64,000 nucleotides of DNA from Methyloversatilis thermotolerans. Its GTDB lineage: Bacteria; Pseudomonadota; Gammaproteobacteria; Burkholderiales; Rhodocyclaceae. The notes beneath the pieces were generated by a model. The model searched no databases. It was not told where the DNA came from and saw only the letters and a program-made list of their open reading frames with translations. The stretch covers positions 186,001 to 250,000 of the forward strand of contig NZ_KB889967.1 in NCBI RefSeq assembly GCF_000372885.1. The letters run 5' to 3'. Position numbers and translations under genes: made by a program. Below are positions 26,793 through 36,479 of this stretch, piece by piece; the first letter of the stretch is position 1; each line of letters begins with the position of its first letter.

Positions 26793-26825
26793 CACCGGTT
26801 TCGCTGATCAGCCGGAATCGTTGCA

Positions 26826-28232
26826 ATGGCGCAGACGCTTTACGACAAGCTGTGGTCCAGTCATGTGGTGCATACCGAGGAAGACGGTACGGCACTGCTC
26901 TACATTGATCGCCATCTCGTCCACGAGGTGACCAGCCCGCAAGCCTTCGAAGGCCTGCGTCTGGCGAATCGCACGCCCTGGCGCGTCGATTCAATCGTCG
27001 CCACGGCCGACCACAATGTGCCGACCGACCGCGCCGAACAGGGCATTGCCGACCCCACCTCGCGTGCCCAGGTCGAAGCGCTGGATGCCAATATCCGCGC
27101 ATTCGGCGCGCTGGCCTATTTCCCGTTCCGCGACAAGCGCCAGGGCATCGTGCACGTGATCGGTCCGGAGAACGGGGCTACGCTGCCCGGCATGACCGTC
27201 GTGTGCGGCGACTCGCACACCTCCACCCACGGCGCTTTCGGCTGTCTGGCGCATGGCATAGGCACCTCCGAGGTCGAGCACGTGATGGCCACGCAGTGCC
27301 TGCTGCAGAAAAAGTCGAAGTCCATGCTCATCCGGGTCGAGGGCGAACTGGGCAAGGGCGTGAGTGCCAAGGACATCGCTCTTTATTTCATCGGCGTCAT
27401 CGGCACCGCCGGCGGTACCGGCTACGCGATCGAATTCGGCGGCTCGGCCATCCGCGGCCTGTCGATGGAAGGCCGCATGACCCTGTGCAATATGGCGATC
27501 GAGGGCGGCGCGCGCGCCGGCATGGTGGCGGTGGACGACACCACGATCGACTACCTGCGCGGGCGTCCGTTCTCGCCGCGCGGCGATCAGTGGGACCGCG
27601 CGGTCGCGTACTGGCGCACGCTGAGATCCGACGACGGTGCGCAGTTCGACCGTGTGGTCGATATCGACGCGCGCGCCATCCTGCCGCAGGTGACCTGGGG
27701 TACTTCGCCGGAAATGGTGACCGATGTGCGTGGCCAGGTGCCGGCGCCCGAGGATTTCGCCGATCCGGTCAAGCGCGAAGGCGTGGCCCGTGCGCTGCAG
27801 TACATGGGGCTTGCACCGCGTACGCCGATAGACCAGATCCGCATCGACAAGGTGTTCATCGGCTCCTGTACCAATTCCCGCATCGAAGATCTGCGCGCCG
27901 CCGCGCGCGTGGTCGAGGGGCGCCGTGTCGCGGACAACGTGAAGCTGGCGCTGGTCGTGCCGGGTTCCGGCCTGGTCAAGGCTCAGGCCGAGGCCGAGGG
28001 ACTGGACCGCGTGTTCAAGGCGGCCGGCTTCGAGTGGCGCGAGCCGGGCTGCTCGATGTGCCTGGCGATGAATGCCGACCGGCTGGAGCCGGGCGAGCGC
28101 TGCGCCTCGACCTCCAACCGCAATTTCGAAGGTCGTCAGGGTGCCGGCGGACGCACCCATCTGGTCAGTCCGCAGATGGCGGCGGCGGCGGCGATTGCCG
28201 GTCGCTTCGCCGATGTGCGTGAAGTCGTCTGA
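26826..28232 (+). CDS. leuC: 3-isopropylmalate dehydratase large subunit LeuC
   Basis: LeuC with LeuD isomerises 2-isopropylmalate to 3-isopropylmalate in leucine synthesis, using a 4Fe-4S cluster. The 468-residue length and start ([20 protein letters not shown]) are canonical. Cluster cysteines are visible in [19 protein letters not shown] and [11 protein letters not shown]. The [20 protein letters not shown] motif is intact. leuD and leuB follow, with a small lipoprotein gene in between. Confidence 0.98.
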   Translation: MAQTLYDKLWSSHVVHTEEDGTALLYIDRHLVHEVTSPQAFEGLRLANRTPWRVDSIVATADHNVPTDRAEQGIADPTSRAQVEALDANIRAFGALAYFPFRDKRQGIVHVIGPENGATLPGMTVVCGDSHTSTHGAFGCLAHGIGTSEVEHVMATQCLLQKKSKSMLIRVEGELGKGVSAKDIALYFIGVIGTAGGTGYAIEFGGSAIRGLSMEGRMTLCNMAIEGGARAGMVAVDDTTIDYLRGRPFSPRGDQWDRAVAYWRTLRSDDGAQFDRVVDIDARAILPQVTWGTSPEMVTDVRGQVPAPEDFADPVKREGVARALQYMGLAPRTPIDQIRIDKVFIGSCTNSRIEDLRAAARVVEGRRVADNVKLALVVPGSGLVKAQAEAEGLDRVFKAAGFEWREPGCSMCLAMNADRLEPGERCASTSNRNFEGRQGAGGRTHLVSPQMAAAAAIAGRFADVREVV

Positions 28233-28250
28233 AAGAGCGTCTGAGTGAGG

Positions 28251-28379
28251 ATGAAGATGAAGCTGATTGCCGTGATCCTGGGTGCGATGACGCTGATGCT
28301 GGCCGGCTGCAATACGGTCGAAGGCATCGGCAAGGACATCAAGAAGGGTGGCGAAGCCATCGAGAAGTCCGCAAAGTAG
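28251..28379 (+). CDS. Entericidin-like small lipoprotein, 42 aa
   Basis: A 42-residue frame lies between leuC and leuD. It starts [20 protein letters not shown], a lipoprotein signal with lipobox LAGC, followed by [20 protein letters not shown], the amphipathic tail typical of entericidin A/B family proteins (TxxGxGxDIxxxGxxIxxxA). An alternative in-frame ATG is at 28257. GAGTGAGG precedes it. In enterics, entericidins form an antidote/toxin pair; here a single copy sits within the leu operon, so its role may differ. Confidence 0.85.
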   Translation: MKMKLIAVILGAMTLMLAGCNTVEGIGKDIKKGGEAIEKSAK

Positions 28380-28399
28380 GCGGCAAAGCGAGGACAGCC

Positions 28400-29038
28400 A
28401 TGAAAGCATTCACCGTAATGGATGGTCTGGTCGCACCGCTGGACCGCGCCAACGTCGATACCGACGCCATCATTCCGAAGCAGTACCTCAAGTCGATCAA
28501 GCGTTCGGGCTTCGGGCCGACGCTGTTCGACGAATGGCGCTATCTCGATGTCGGCGAGCCCGGGCAGGACCATTCGAAACGTCCGCTCAACCCCGATTTC
28601 GTGCTCAACCAGCCGCGTTTTCAGGGTGCCAGCATCCTGCTGGTACGCGAGAACTTCGGTTGCGGCTCGTCGCGCGAGCATGCGCCGTGGGCGATCGAGG
28701 ACTACGGCTTCCGCGCCCTCATCGGCACCACCTTCGCCGACATTTTCTACAGCAATTGCTTCAAGAATGGCCTGTTGCCGATACGCCTGCCGGAAAAGGA
28801 GGTCGAACAGCTCTTCCTGCAGTGCGCCGGCACGCCCGGCTATTCGCTGCACATCGATCTGGACCGGCAGGTCGTGCTGCGGCCGGACGGCCACAGCATC
28901 GGTTTCGACGTCGATCCCTTCCGCAAATACTGTCTGATCAACGGTTTCGACGATATCGGCCTGACTTTGCGCCACGCCGACAAGATCCGCGAGTTCGAGG
29001 CGCGTCGTCGCATCGAACAGCCCTGGCTTTTTGCCTGA
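28400..29038 (+). CDS. leuD: 3-isopropylmalate dehydratase small subunit LeuD
   Basis: Small (swivel-domain) partner of LeuC; 212 residues. It carries the characteristic [20 protein letters not shown] near the start and [20 protein letters not shown], the substrate-contact loop. AGGACAG precedes the ATG at 28400. It lies 20 bases after the entericidin-like gene and 23 before leuB. Confidence 0.98.
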   Translation: MKAFTVMDGLVAPLDRANVDTDAIIPKQYLKSIKRSGFGPTLFDEWRYLDVGEPGQDHSKRPLNPDFVLNQPRFQGASILLVRENFGCGSSREHAPWAIEDYGFRALIGTTFADIFYSNCFKNGLLPIRLPEKEVEQLFLQCAGTPGYSLHIDLDRQVVLRPDGHSIGFDVDPFRKYCLINGFDDIGLTLRHADKIREFEARRRIEQPWLFA

Positions 29039-29061
29039 CCACGTCACTCCTGGAGTCATCC

Positions 29062-30135
29062 GTGAAAGTCTGTGTTCTCGCCGGCGACGGCATCGGACCC
29101 GAAATCACCGCCGAGGCCCTGCGCGTGCTGGAAGCACTGCGCGGCGACGGTCTCGACATCGAATTCGAGCATGCATTGATCGGCGGCTGCGCGGTCGATG
29201 CGACTGGCGATCCCTATCCCGAGGCGACCTCGAAGCTCGCGCGCGAAGCCGACGCCATCCTGCTTGGCGCGGTCGGCGGTCCGAAGTGGGACGCGCTGCC
29301 ACGCGAACAGCGCCCCGAGCGGGGTCTGCTGCGCATCCGTTCCGAACTGGGGGTGTTCGCGAATCTGCGCCCGGCCATCCTGTATCCGGAACTGGCCAAT
29401 GCCTCTTCGCTGAAGCCGGAAGTCGTGTCCGGACTGGACATCCTCATCGTGCGCGAACTGACCGGCGACATCTACTTCGGTCAGCCGCGCGGCATCGAGG
29501 TGCGCGACACGCAGTGGGGTGAGCAGCGCGTGGGCTGGAACACCATGATCTACGCTGAAGAGGAAATCCGTCGCATCGGGCGGGTCGCCTTCGAAGCCGC
29601 CCGCAAGCGTTCGAAGAAGCTGTGCTCGGTCGACAAGATGAATGTACTGGAGTGCACCCAGCTCTGGCGCGAGGTGATCAGCGACATGGCGGCAGACTAT
29701 CCCGATGTCGAACTGAGCCACATGCTGGTGGACAACGCGGCGATGCAACTGGTGAAGGCGCCCAAGCAGTTCGATGTGGTGGTGACCGGCAATATGTTCG
29801 GCGACATCCTGTCGGACGAGGCGTCCATGCTTACCGGGTCGATCGGCATGCTGCCCTCCGCTTCGCTGGACGCGGACAACAAGGGGCTGTACGAACCCAG
29901 CCATGGCTCCGCGCCGGACATCGCGGGCCAGGGTGTGGCCAATCCGCTGGCCACCATCCTGTCAGCGGCCATGATGCTGCGCTACAGCTTCGGCGACGAA
30001 GGTGCGGCGCTGCGTGTCGAGAATGCTGTGCGCAAGGTGCTGGCCCAGGGCTACCGCACCGGCGACATCTTCGAACCGGGCACGACCCGGGTCGGAACCA
30101 GGCAGATGGGCGACGCGGTACTCGCGGCGCTGTAA
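29062..30135 (+). CDS. leuB: 3-isopropylmalate dehydrogenase LeuB
   Basis: NAD-dependent oxidative decarboxylation of 3-isopropylmalate, the third step of the leucine branch. The 357-residue protein begins [20 protein letters not shown] and shows [22 protein letters not shown], the catalytic VDKMNVLE region and, for NAD binding, [23 protein letters not shown] start at 29062 with TGGAG upstream; the frame is open much further 5' over leuD but that is out-of-frame shadow. Confidence 0.98.
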   Translation: MKVCVLAGDGIGPEITAEALRVLEALRGDGLDIEFEHALIGGCAVDATGDPYPEATSKLAREADAILLGAVGGPKWDALPREQRPERGLLRIRSELGVFANLRPAILYPELANASSLKPEVVSGLDILIVRELTGDIYFGQPRGIEVRDTQWGEQRVGWNTMIYAEEEIRRIGRVAFEAARKRSKKLCSVDKMNVLECTQLWREVISDMAADYPDVELSHMLVDNAAMQLVKAPKQFDVVVTGNMFGDILSDEASMLTGSIGMLPSASLDADNKGLYEPSHGSAPDIAGQGVANPLATILSAAMMLRYSFGDEGAALRVENAVRKVLAQGYRTGDIFEPGTTRVGTRQMGDAVLAAL

Positions 30136-30156
30136 GTGACGGTCAAGGAAACGGCT

Positions 30157-31272
30157 ATGTTGAAGCTCGGTATGGTGGGTTGGCGCGGCATGGTGGGCTC
30201 GGTGCTCATGCAGCGCATGCGCGAGGAAAACGACTTTTCGCTGGTGGAACCGGTGTTCTTCACCACCTCCAGCATCGGTGCCGCAGGTCCGGACGTGGGG
30301 CAGGGCAGTGCGCCGCTGCTGGATGCGTCTGACGTCGCGCAGCTCGCGAAGATGGATGCCATCATCACCTGCCAGGGCGGCGACTACACCAACGAGGTGT
30401 ACCCGAAGCTGCGCGCCGCCGGCTGGAAGGGCTACTGGATCGATGCCGCGTCCGCGCTGCGCATGAAGGACGACGCCCTCATCATTCTCGACCCGGTCAA
30501 CCTCGACGTGATCAAGGACGGCCTGACGCGCGGCGTGAAGGACTACATCGGTGGCAACTGCACGGTGAGCCTCATGCTGATGGGCGTCGGCGCGCTGTTC
30601 TCCGCAGGTCTGGTCGAATGGATGAGCGCCATGACCTATCAGGCGGCATCCGGCGCGGGCGCGCAGAACATGCGCGAGCTGCTGAGCCAGATGGGCACGC
30701 TGCACGAGGCGGCGGAACCCATGCTGAAGGACAGCGCCTCGGCCATTCTCGATATCGATCGTGCGGTCACCGCAAGCCTGCGCGATGCCGCTTTCCCTAA
30801 GTCGCACTTCGGGGTGCCGCTGGCCGGTTCGCTCATCCCGTACATCGACAAGGAACTGGATAGCGGCCAGAGCAAGGAAGAGTGGAAGGGGCAGGCGGAA
30901 ACCAACAAGATACTGGGCCACTCCGGCGCCGACCTGGTGCCCATCGACGGCATCTGCGTGCGCGTCGGTGCCATGCGCTGCCATTCGCAGGCGCTCACCA
31001 TCAAGTTGAAGCGCGATGTGCCGTTGGACGAGATCGAAAGCATGATCCGCGAAGCCAATGCCTGGGTGAAGTTCGTGCCCAACCATCGCGAGGACAGCAT
31101 GCGCGACCTGACGCCGGCGGCGGTCAGCGGTTCGCTGACCATTCCGGTCGGTCGCGTACGCAAGCTCAACATGGGTCCGGAGTTCCTCGCGGCCTTCACC
31201 TGCGGCGACCAACTGCTGTGGGGTGCCGCCGAACCGCTACGCCGCATGCTGCGCATCCTGGTCGAGCGCTGA
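30157..31272 (+). CDS. asd: Aspartate-semialdehyde dehydrogenase
   Basis: Reduces aspartyl phosphate to aspartate semialdehyde, the branch point to lysine/diaminopimelate, methionine and threonine. 371 residues of the gram-negative type: [18 protein letters not shown] binds NADP, and the catalytic cysteine is C135 in [12 protein letters not shown]. The conserved [20 protein letters not shown] region is also present. The ATG at 30157 has AAGGAA upstream; a GTG seven codons earlier is less likely. It follows leuB after 21 bases. Confidence 0.98.
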   Translation: MLKLGMVGWRGMVGSVLMQRMREENDFSLVEPVFFTTSSIGAAGPDVGQGSAPLLDASDVAQLAKMDAIITCQGGDYTNEVYPKLRAAGWKGYWIDAASALRMKDDALIILDPVNLDVIKDGLTRGVKDYIGGNCTVSLMLMGVGALFSAGLVEWMSAMTYQAASGAGAQNMRELLSQMGTLHEAAEPMLKDSASAILDIDRAVTASLRDAAFPKSHFGVPLAGSLIPYIDKELDSGQSKEEWKGQAETNKILGHSGADLVPIDGICVRVGAMRCHSQALTIKLKRDVPLDEIESMIREANAWVKFVPNHREDSMRDLTPAAVSGSLTIPVGRVRKLNMGPEFLAAFTCGDQLLWGAAEPLRRMLRILVER

Positions 31273-31352
31273 GTGCCGTCAGCGACATATCGCCTTCGTC
31301 ATGGGGGGTGTGTCGTAACAGACAGTTTCGCAAACTTAAGCGACGGTTGAGC

Positions 31353-31381
31353 TTGCAGGGCTAAGACCATGATGTTATTTT
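31353..31381 (+). promoter_or_regulatory. Weak candidate promoter of fimV
   Basis: In the 142-base asd-fimV gap, TTGCAG (31353-31358) and TATTTT (31376-31381) are 17 bases apart, followed by the fimV GTG 34 bases later. Matches to the sigma-70 boxes are three of six and four of six, so this is tentative. Confidence 0.3.
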
Positions 31382-31414
31382 GAGAATCGGGTTTTAGCGC
31401 GCGAGGAAAACGCG

Positions 31415-34249
31415 GTGCGTCATAGCGATAAAAAACATTCAATCCGCCTGCTGACTGCACTGCTGTCGGCACTGCCGCTGTCGGCCGGCGCAGCCGGCCT
31501 GGGCAAGCTCACCGTTCAGTCCGCCATCGGCCAGCCTCTGCGGGCCGAAGTCGAGTTGTCCGCCTCGCCGGACGAACTGTCTTCGATGTCCGCCAAACTG
31601 GCGTCCCCCAATGCCTTCAAGCAGGCCGGCGTCGAGTTCGCATCCAGCCTCGCTGGCGTGCGCATCAGCGTGGACAAGCGTGGCGCCCGCCCGGTGCTCG
31701 TGGTGACCAGCGACCGCGTGGTGAACGAACCCTATCTCGACATGCTGATCGAGTTGAGCTGGTCGTCCGGTCGCCTGGTCCGCGAGTACACCTTCCTGCT
31801 CGATCCGGTCGATATGCCGCGTCCGGCCCCGGTCGAGCCGGTCGCCGTGCCCGGCGGCGAGGCACCGCGCGCGGCCGCGCGTGCGCCGTCGGCCGCTCCG
31901 GCGGCCTCCCGTCCGGCATCGTCCGACGGTGTCTATGAAGTGCGCCGCGGCGACACGCTGCGCAAGATCGCCAGCGAACATGCGGTCGATGGCGTCAGCC
32001 TGGACCAGATGCTGGTTGCGCTGGTGCGTCAGAATCCCGAAGCGTTCGAGAATGGCAACATGAACCGGATGCGTGCCGGTCGCATCCTCACCCTGCCCGA
32101 TGCGGCAGCCGCGGAATCGGTGTCGCCGCAGGAGGCGCGCCGCATCGTCGCGGCACAGACCGCCGATTTCAATGCCTATCGCGCCCGCCTTGCGGGCGCG
32201 GCCACCGAATCCTCGTCGGACGAAGGGGCTTCCCGCAGCTCGGGCGGTCGTATCGAGACGCGCGTGGAGGACAAAGCGCCGGCCGCTCCCTCCGGTGATC
32301 AGGTCAAGGTGTCGAAGTCGGCTGCCGCGAGCGACGGGCGCATCAGCGCGCTGGAAGAGGAAGTGGTTGCCAAGGACAGGGCGTTGAAGGAGGCCAACAA
32401 CCGGCTGGCCGAGCTGGAGAAGAATGTTCGCGATCTGCAGAAGCTGGTCGAACTGAAGAATTCGCAGATGGCGGAGGCGCAGCAGAAGGCTGCTCCGCCG
32501 CCGGTCGCTGTTCCGGCACCCGCACCCGCACCCGCCGCGCAGGCTGCCGACGAGAAGCCGGCCGCAAAATCGGAGGACAAGCCGGTTCCAGACCTGATTG
32601 CGATGGCGGATGACAAGGAGGCGCCCAAACCGCCGGCCGAAGAGCCCAAGGTCGAACCGCCCCCACCGCCTGTGGACGTTGCACCGCCGCCTGCGGACGT
32701 CGCGCCGCCGCCGCCGGCAGCGTCCGATGTGGAGCCGGAGGCGGCCGAAGAGGCTGCGAGCCCGCTCAGCGATCCGCTGACGCTGGCCGGTCTGGGCGCA
32801 ATCGCGCTCCTGCTGCTGGGCTATCTTGGCTATCGCCGCAAGAAGTCGGCGCCGGCAGCGCAGGACATCGCACCGCCATCGACAACCTCGGGAATGGGTA
32901 GCGAACCGGTGGTATCGACCTCGGTCATCGGTGCCACGGGCGGCGGGCAGAGCGTGGATACCAGCGCCAGTTCCATCCAGACCGACTTCAGCCAGTCCTC
33001 ACTGTCTTCCATCGATGCCGATGAAGGTGTGGATCCGGTTGCCGAGGCGGACGTGTACATGGCTTACGGACGTGACGCGCAGGCCGAGGAAATCCTGCTC
33101 GAAGCGCTCAAGAACGAGCCCGGACGCCATGCCATCCATCTGAAGCTGCTCGAGATCTATGCGCAGCGCAAGGCGACGAAGCCGTTCGAATCGCTGGCGG
33201 GCGAACTGTACGCCCACACCGGTGGCAAGGGGGCAGATTGGGAGAAGGCCGCACAGCTCGGGCGCGCGCTCGATCCGTCGAACCCGCTCTATGGCGGTGC
33301 GCAGGCCGAGCCGGAGCCGTCGTCCTCCGATCTCGCGGCGGCGACTGCGGCGACCGTCGTGGTTTCCGGGGCGGACAAGCTGCGCGATACATGGACCTTG
33401 CCGGGAGATATCGGACAACTGGTCAGTGGGGATGCGCCGGAAGAGAACCAGAGCACCGTCACGCTGCAGCCGGACGAAGTGCCTGATGTGTCGGTTGCAG
33501 CCGCGGAATCCCCGTCCAGCCTGGACTTCGACCTTGATCTGCCCGCGGCCGGCGAGCCGGCGCAGGTGCCTTCTGTCGGTGCCGCCACCACGCTGACCAA
33601 GCCGGGCGAGGAATCGGAAGGTGATTCCTCGCTGGATTTCGATCTCGGACTGGATTTCACGTCGGACAAGCCGGCTGCCGAGAACGTCAGTACGGTCGTG
33701 CTCGAGAAGAATGTGGCGGATACCGCGGAAGGCATGGCGACGCAGGACGACGCACCCGCCTTCGATCTGGATCTGTCCCTGCCTGCGGACGAGCCGGCGC
33801 AGGATGCCAACGCGGTGGTCGACCTCGAACGTACCGACGTCGGAAACCTGATCGACTTCAACTTCGATGCGACCGATGCCCCGGCTGCGGCGCCGCCGTC
33901 CGACCCCGTGATTGACCTCTCCGACATCAATCTCGATCTTGGCACCGATCCTTCCACGCTGGCGACCGACGTCGTCGGCGATGTGGGCAAGGCGCTGGAT
34001 ACGCCATCGGATATCGAGGAGCTCCCTCCTTCGGCGGTGTCCACGGTGATCAATCCCGAGGACATGCTGGGAGGCGAAGAGCCGCCCCAGACCGCGGCGG
34101 AAGAGGCGGAAACCAAGCTGGAACTTGCGCGCGCCTATGAGGAAATGGGTGACAAGGAAGGCGCGCGCGAACTGCTGCAGGAGGTCATCCGGGAAGGTAC
34201 GCCCGAGCAGCAGGGCGCAGCCAACGACATGCTGTCCCGTCTGGTCTAG
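31415..34249 (+). CDS. fimV: FimV, peptidoglycan-binding polar hub protein
   Basis: FimV-type inner-membrane protein that organises the cell pole and type IV pilus/twitching functions. The 944-residue protein has a signal peptide (to about residue 27: LLTALLSALPLSAGAAGLGK), the conserved FimV N-terminal domain, a LysM domain (about 172-225, YEVRRGDTLRKIASEHAV), a coiled coil (about 308-355) and a Pro/Ala-rich linker. One membrane helix follows (about 455-475, LTLAGLGAIALLLLGYLGYR), then a long acidic cytoplasmic region and the C-terminal TPR-like FimV domain (LELARAYEEMGDKEGARELL). GTG start at 31415. The cytoplasmic part contains repeated FDLDL-type acidic modules. Confidence 0.94.
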   Translation: MRHSDKKHSIRLLTALLSALPLSAGAAGLGKLTVQSAIGQPLRAEVELSASPDELSSMSAKLASPNAFKQAGVEFASSLAGVRISVDKRGARPVLVVTSDRVVNEPYLDMLIELSWSSGRLVREYTFLLDPVDMPRPAPVEPVAVPGGEAPRAAARAPSAAPAASRPASSDGVYEVRRGDTLRKIASEHAVDGVSLDQMLVALVRQNPEAFENGNMNRMRAGRILTLPDAAAAESVSPQEARRIVAAQTADFNAYRARLAGAATESSSDEGASRSSGGRIETRVEDKAPAAPSGDQVKVSKSAAASDGRISALEEEVVAKDRALKEANNRLAELEKNVRDLQKLVELKNSQMAEAQQKAAPPPVAVPAPAPAPAAQAADEKPAAKSEDKPVPDLIAMADDKEAPKPPAEEPKVEPPPPPVDVAPPPADVAPPPPAASDVEPEAAEEAASPLSDPLTLAGLGAIALLLLGYLGYRRKKSAPAAQDIAPPSTTSGMGSEPVVSTSVIGATGGGQSVDTSASSIQTDFSQSSLSSIDADEGVDPVAEADVYMAYGRDAQAEEILLEALKNEPGRHAIHLKLLEIYAQRKATKPFESLAGELYAHTGGKGADWEKAAQLGRALDPSNPLYGGAQAEPEPSSSDLAAATAATVVVSGADKLRDTWTLPGDIGQLVSGDAPEENQSTVTLQPDEVPDVSVAAAESPSSLDFDLDLPAAGEPAQVPSVGAATTLTKPGEESEGDSSLDFDLGLDFTSDKPAAENVSTVVLEKNVADTAEGMATQDDAPAFDLDLSLPADEPAQDANAVVDLERTDVGNLIDFNFDATDAPAAAPPSDPVIDLSDINLDLGTDPSTLATDVVGDVGKALDTPSDIEELPPSAVSTVINPEDMLGGEEPPQTAAEEAETKLELARAYEEMGDKEGARELLQEVIREGTPEQQGAANDMLSRLV

Positions 34250-34317
34250 GCCGTTTGTGCCCGGGGCCCAGCGGGCGCGGAGGCTGCAGTCCGCTGCTGC
34301 GGGCAACCGGGATCGGC

Positions 34318-34342
34318 AAAGCCGGCGCGAGCCGGCTTTTTC
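34318..34342 (+). terminator. Intrinsic terminator after fimV
   Basis: AAAGCCGGC (34318-34326), loop GCGA, GCCGGCTTTTT (34331-34341): a 9-bp stem when A-U pairs are included, followed by TTTTTCGTTTT. It lies 70 bases past the fimV stop and separates fimV from the next operon. Confidence 0.9.
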
Positions 34343-34396
34343 GTTTTCGCACACCGGCCGTAACACGGGATTGGTTTCAACACGGGGGCGACAGTC

Positions 34397-35011
34397 TTGA
34401 TTCAGCTGCATCCGGCGACCTGGATCGCCCTCTGGTTGTGCTGGCTGGGTGCCGGGCAAGGGGGAGGATGGGTTGCCCAGGGCGCATGGGCCGGCGTCAG
34501 CCTTCTGCTTGCGTTCCCCCTGGCCGGAAAGCGTGTTCTGCGGCTGCTGCGCAGGCTGCGCTGGCTGTTCGTGGCCATCGTGATCACCCTGGGCTGGGGC
34601 ACGCCGGGTCGTCTGCTGGTACCCGATCTGTCCATGGGCCCGACGCTTGAGGGGATGCGAGAGGCCGGGCGCGCCTCGCTGCATCTTGCCGCCATGGCTG
34701 CCTGCGTCGCCGTGCTGATGCAGGCCATGCCCCTGCCGCGCCTCGCCGGCGGTCTGCATCGCCTGCTCAATCCACTGGGCGACGTGGCGCCCGGGCCCGA
34801 CAGTTTTGCACTGCGCCTGCAACTGGTGCTCGCGGAGATCGAGACCGCACCGCACCGTCGCGGCTGGCGGGAGTGGCTGGGCCCGGCGCAGGCGGGCGAC
34901 GCCCCACCGGTGCGCGTGGAACACTGTCCTCCCTTGCGCAGGGCGGATCATCTTGTGCTGTGCTGCGGGCTGTTCGCGCTCGTGGTCTGGATCGGGCTGC
35001 GTGCGGCATGA
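34397..35011 (+). CDS. Membrane protein, CbiQ/EcfT-like
   Basis: A 204-residue hydrophobic protein with about four to five membrane helices (starting MIQLHPATWIALWLCWLGAG; further segments near 29-45, 55-72, 90-112 and at the C-terminus LVLCCGLFALVVWIGLRAA). Its location between fimV and truA and its general pattern recall small proteins annotated as CbiQ-type ECF transporter T components in related bacteria, but I see no ATPase or substrate-binding partner nearby. TTG start at 34397. It overlaps truA by four bases (ATGA), so it is probably co-translated with it. Function open. Confidence 0.6.
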   Translation: MIQLHPATWIALWLCWLGAGQGGGWVAQGAWAGVSLLLAFPLAGKRVLRLLRRLRWLFVAIVITLGWGTPGRLLVPDLSMGPTLEGMREAGRASLHLAAMAACVAVLMQAMPLPRLAGGLHRLLNPLGDVAPGPDSFALRLQLVLAEIETAPHRRGWREWLGPAQAGDAPPVRVEHCPPLRRADHLVLCCGLFALVVWIGLRAA

Positions 35012-35829
35012 CGACTTCTTCCATGAGCGAGTTGCGCAGGGTCGCCCTTGCCGTGGAGTACAACGGATCGACCTTCCGTGGCTGGCAGTCGCAGGCCGGT
35101 GGAGGCACGGTACAGGATGTACTCGAGCAGGCGCTGACCGGCATTGCGGCGCATCCGGTGCGCGTGCAGGCATCGGGACGCACGGATACCGGTGTGCATG
35201 CCACCACGCAGATCGTGCATTTCGATACCTCTGCGCGACGGACGGACAGCGCCTGGGTACGCGGATGCAATGCGTTGCTGCCGCCGGGCGTAGCGGTGCG
35301 CTGGGCCTGTCCGGTGGCGGCGGAATTCAATGCGCGGTTCTCGGCGCGCTCGCGCAGCTATCGCTACGTGCTGTACAACCATCCGGTCCGGCCCGCGCTC
35401 GCGGCCGGACTGACCGGATGGTTTCATCGGCCGCTTGATGTGGCGGAAATGTCCCGCGCGGCCAGCGTGCTCGTGGGCGAGCACGATTTCTCGGCCTTCC
35501 GTTCTTCCGAATGCCAGGCGAAAAGTCCGGTGCGTGTCATGCACAGTCTCTCGCTGTATCGTTCGGGCGACTGGATCACCGTCGATCTGTGCGCGAACGC
35601 TTTCCTGCACCACATGGTCAGGAATATTGTCGGCGCGCTGGTCGATGTAGGCTGCGGTCGGCAGCCGACCGACTGGCTCGAGCATCTGCTGCAGGCAGGG
35701 GACCGCCGCCTCGCCTCGCCCACTTTTTCGCCGGCCGGCCTCTACCTGGTCGGCGTGGGCTACGATGCGGCATGGGGGCTGCCGGAAGACGGTCTTTACA
35801 AGTTGCCGCCGGTTGGCCCACGTGAGTGA
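35008..35829 (+). CDS. truA: tRNA pseudouridine(38-40) synthase TruA
   Basis: Modifies uridines 38-40 of the tRNA anticodon arm. The 273-residue protein contains the family core: ALAVEYNGSTFRGWQSQ at the start and the catalytic aspartate D60 in ASGRTDTGVHATTQ. The C-terminal HHMVRNIVGALVDVG is typical. Start ATG at 35008 overlaps the previous stop; an ATG five codons later (35023) is an alternative. trpF follows, as in many beta- and gamma-proteobacteria. Confidence 0.97.
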   Translation: MTTSSMSELRRVALAVEYNGSTFRGWQSQAGGGTVQDVLEQALTGIAAHPVRVQASGRTDTGVHATTQIVHFDTSARRTDSAWVRGCNALLPPGVAVRWACPVAAEFNARFSARSRSYRYVLYNHPVRPALAAGLTGWFHRPLDVAEMSRAASVLVGEHDFSAFRSSECQAKSPVRVMHSLSLYRSGDWITVDLCANAFLHHMVRNIVGALVDVGCGRQPTDWLEHLLQAGDRRLASPTFSPAGLYLVGVGYDAAWGLPEDGLYKLPPVGPRE

Positions 35830-35843
35830 AGGATGGAGTTCAG

Positions 35844-36479
35844 GTGCGCAGAACCCGAATCAAGATATGCGGCTTCACCCGTGACGCCGATCTCGATGCA
35901 GCGCTGGCTCTCGGTGTGGATGCCGTGGGTTTCGTGCTGTATCCGCCGAGCCCGCGCGCGGTGACACCGGAACGTGCGGCCGAACTCGCGTGTCGCGTGC
36001 CGCCCTTCGTCACGCGGGTCGGTCTGTTCGTCAACGAGGACGCCGAAATCGTTGCACGCAGCGCCCGCGAGGCGTCGCTCGACCTGCTGCAGTTCCATGG
36101 CGACGAGAGCCCGGAGTACTGCGAACGCTTCGGTCTCCCCTGGATCAAAGCGGTCCGGGTGAGGCCGGAAACGGATTTGCTAGAATGCGCGTCTCGTTTC
36201 CGCTCGGCGCGGGCACTGTTGCTCGACGCGTGGTCGGAAGCCTGGGGCGGATCCGGCAGACAATTCGACTGGAACCTGATTCCGGCTTCGCTGCCGCTGC
36301 CGGTCATCCTGTCCGGCGGCCTGTCGCCGGACAATGTGGCCGATGCCATCGCGCGCATCCGACCGGTGGCGGTCGATGTGAGCAGCGGAGTCGAATCGGC
36401 CAAGGGCATCAAGGACGCAGCCAGGGTGGCCGCGTTCATCCAAGGAGTGGAGCATGGGGAAGCAAGATCTGCCGGCTGA
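35844..36479 (+). CDS. trpF: Phosphoribosylanthranilate isomerase TrpF
   Basis: Amadori rearrangement step of tryptophan synthesis. About 211 residues; [20 protein letters not shown] contains the catalytic general-base cysteine in KICG, and the phosphate loops are at [16 protein letters not shown] and [16 protein letters not shown] chose GTG at 35844 because GGAG lies six bases upstream and conservation begins there; a GTG at 35826 would add six residues and overlap truA. The 3' end overlaps trpB by 26 bases. Confidence 0.95.
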   Translation: MRRTRIKICGFTRDADLDAALALGVDAVGFVLYPPSPRAVTPERAAELACRVPPFVTRVGLFVNEDAEIVARSAREASLDLLQFHGDESPEYCERFGLPWIKAVRVRPETDLLECASRFRSARALLLDAWSEAWGGSGRQFDWNLIPASLPLPVILSGGLSPDNVADAIARIRPVAVDVSSGVESAKGIKDAARVAAFIQGVEHGEARSAG

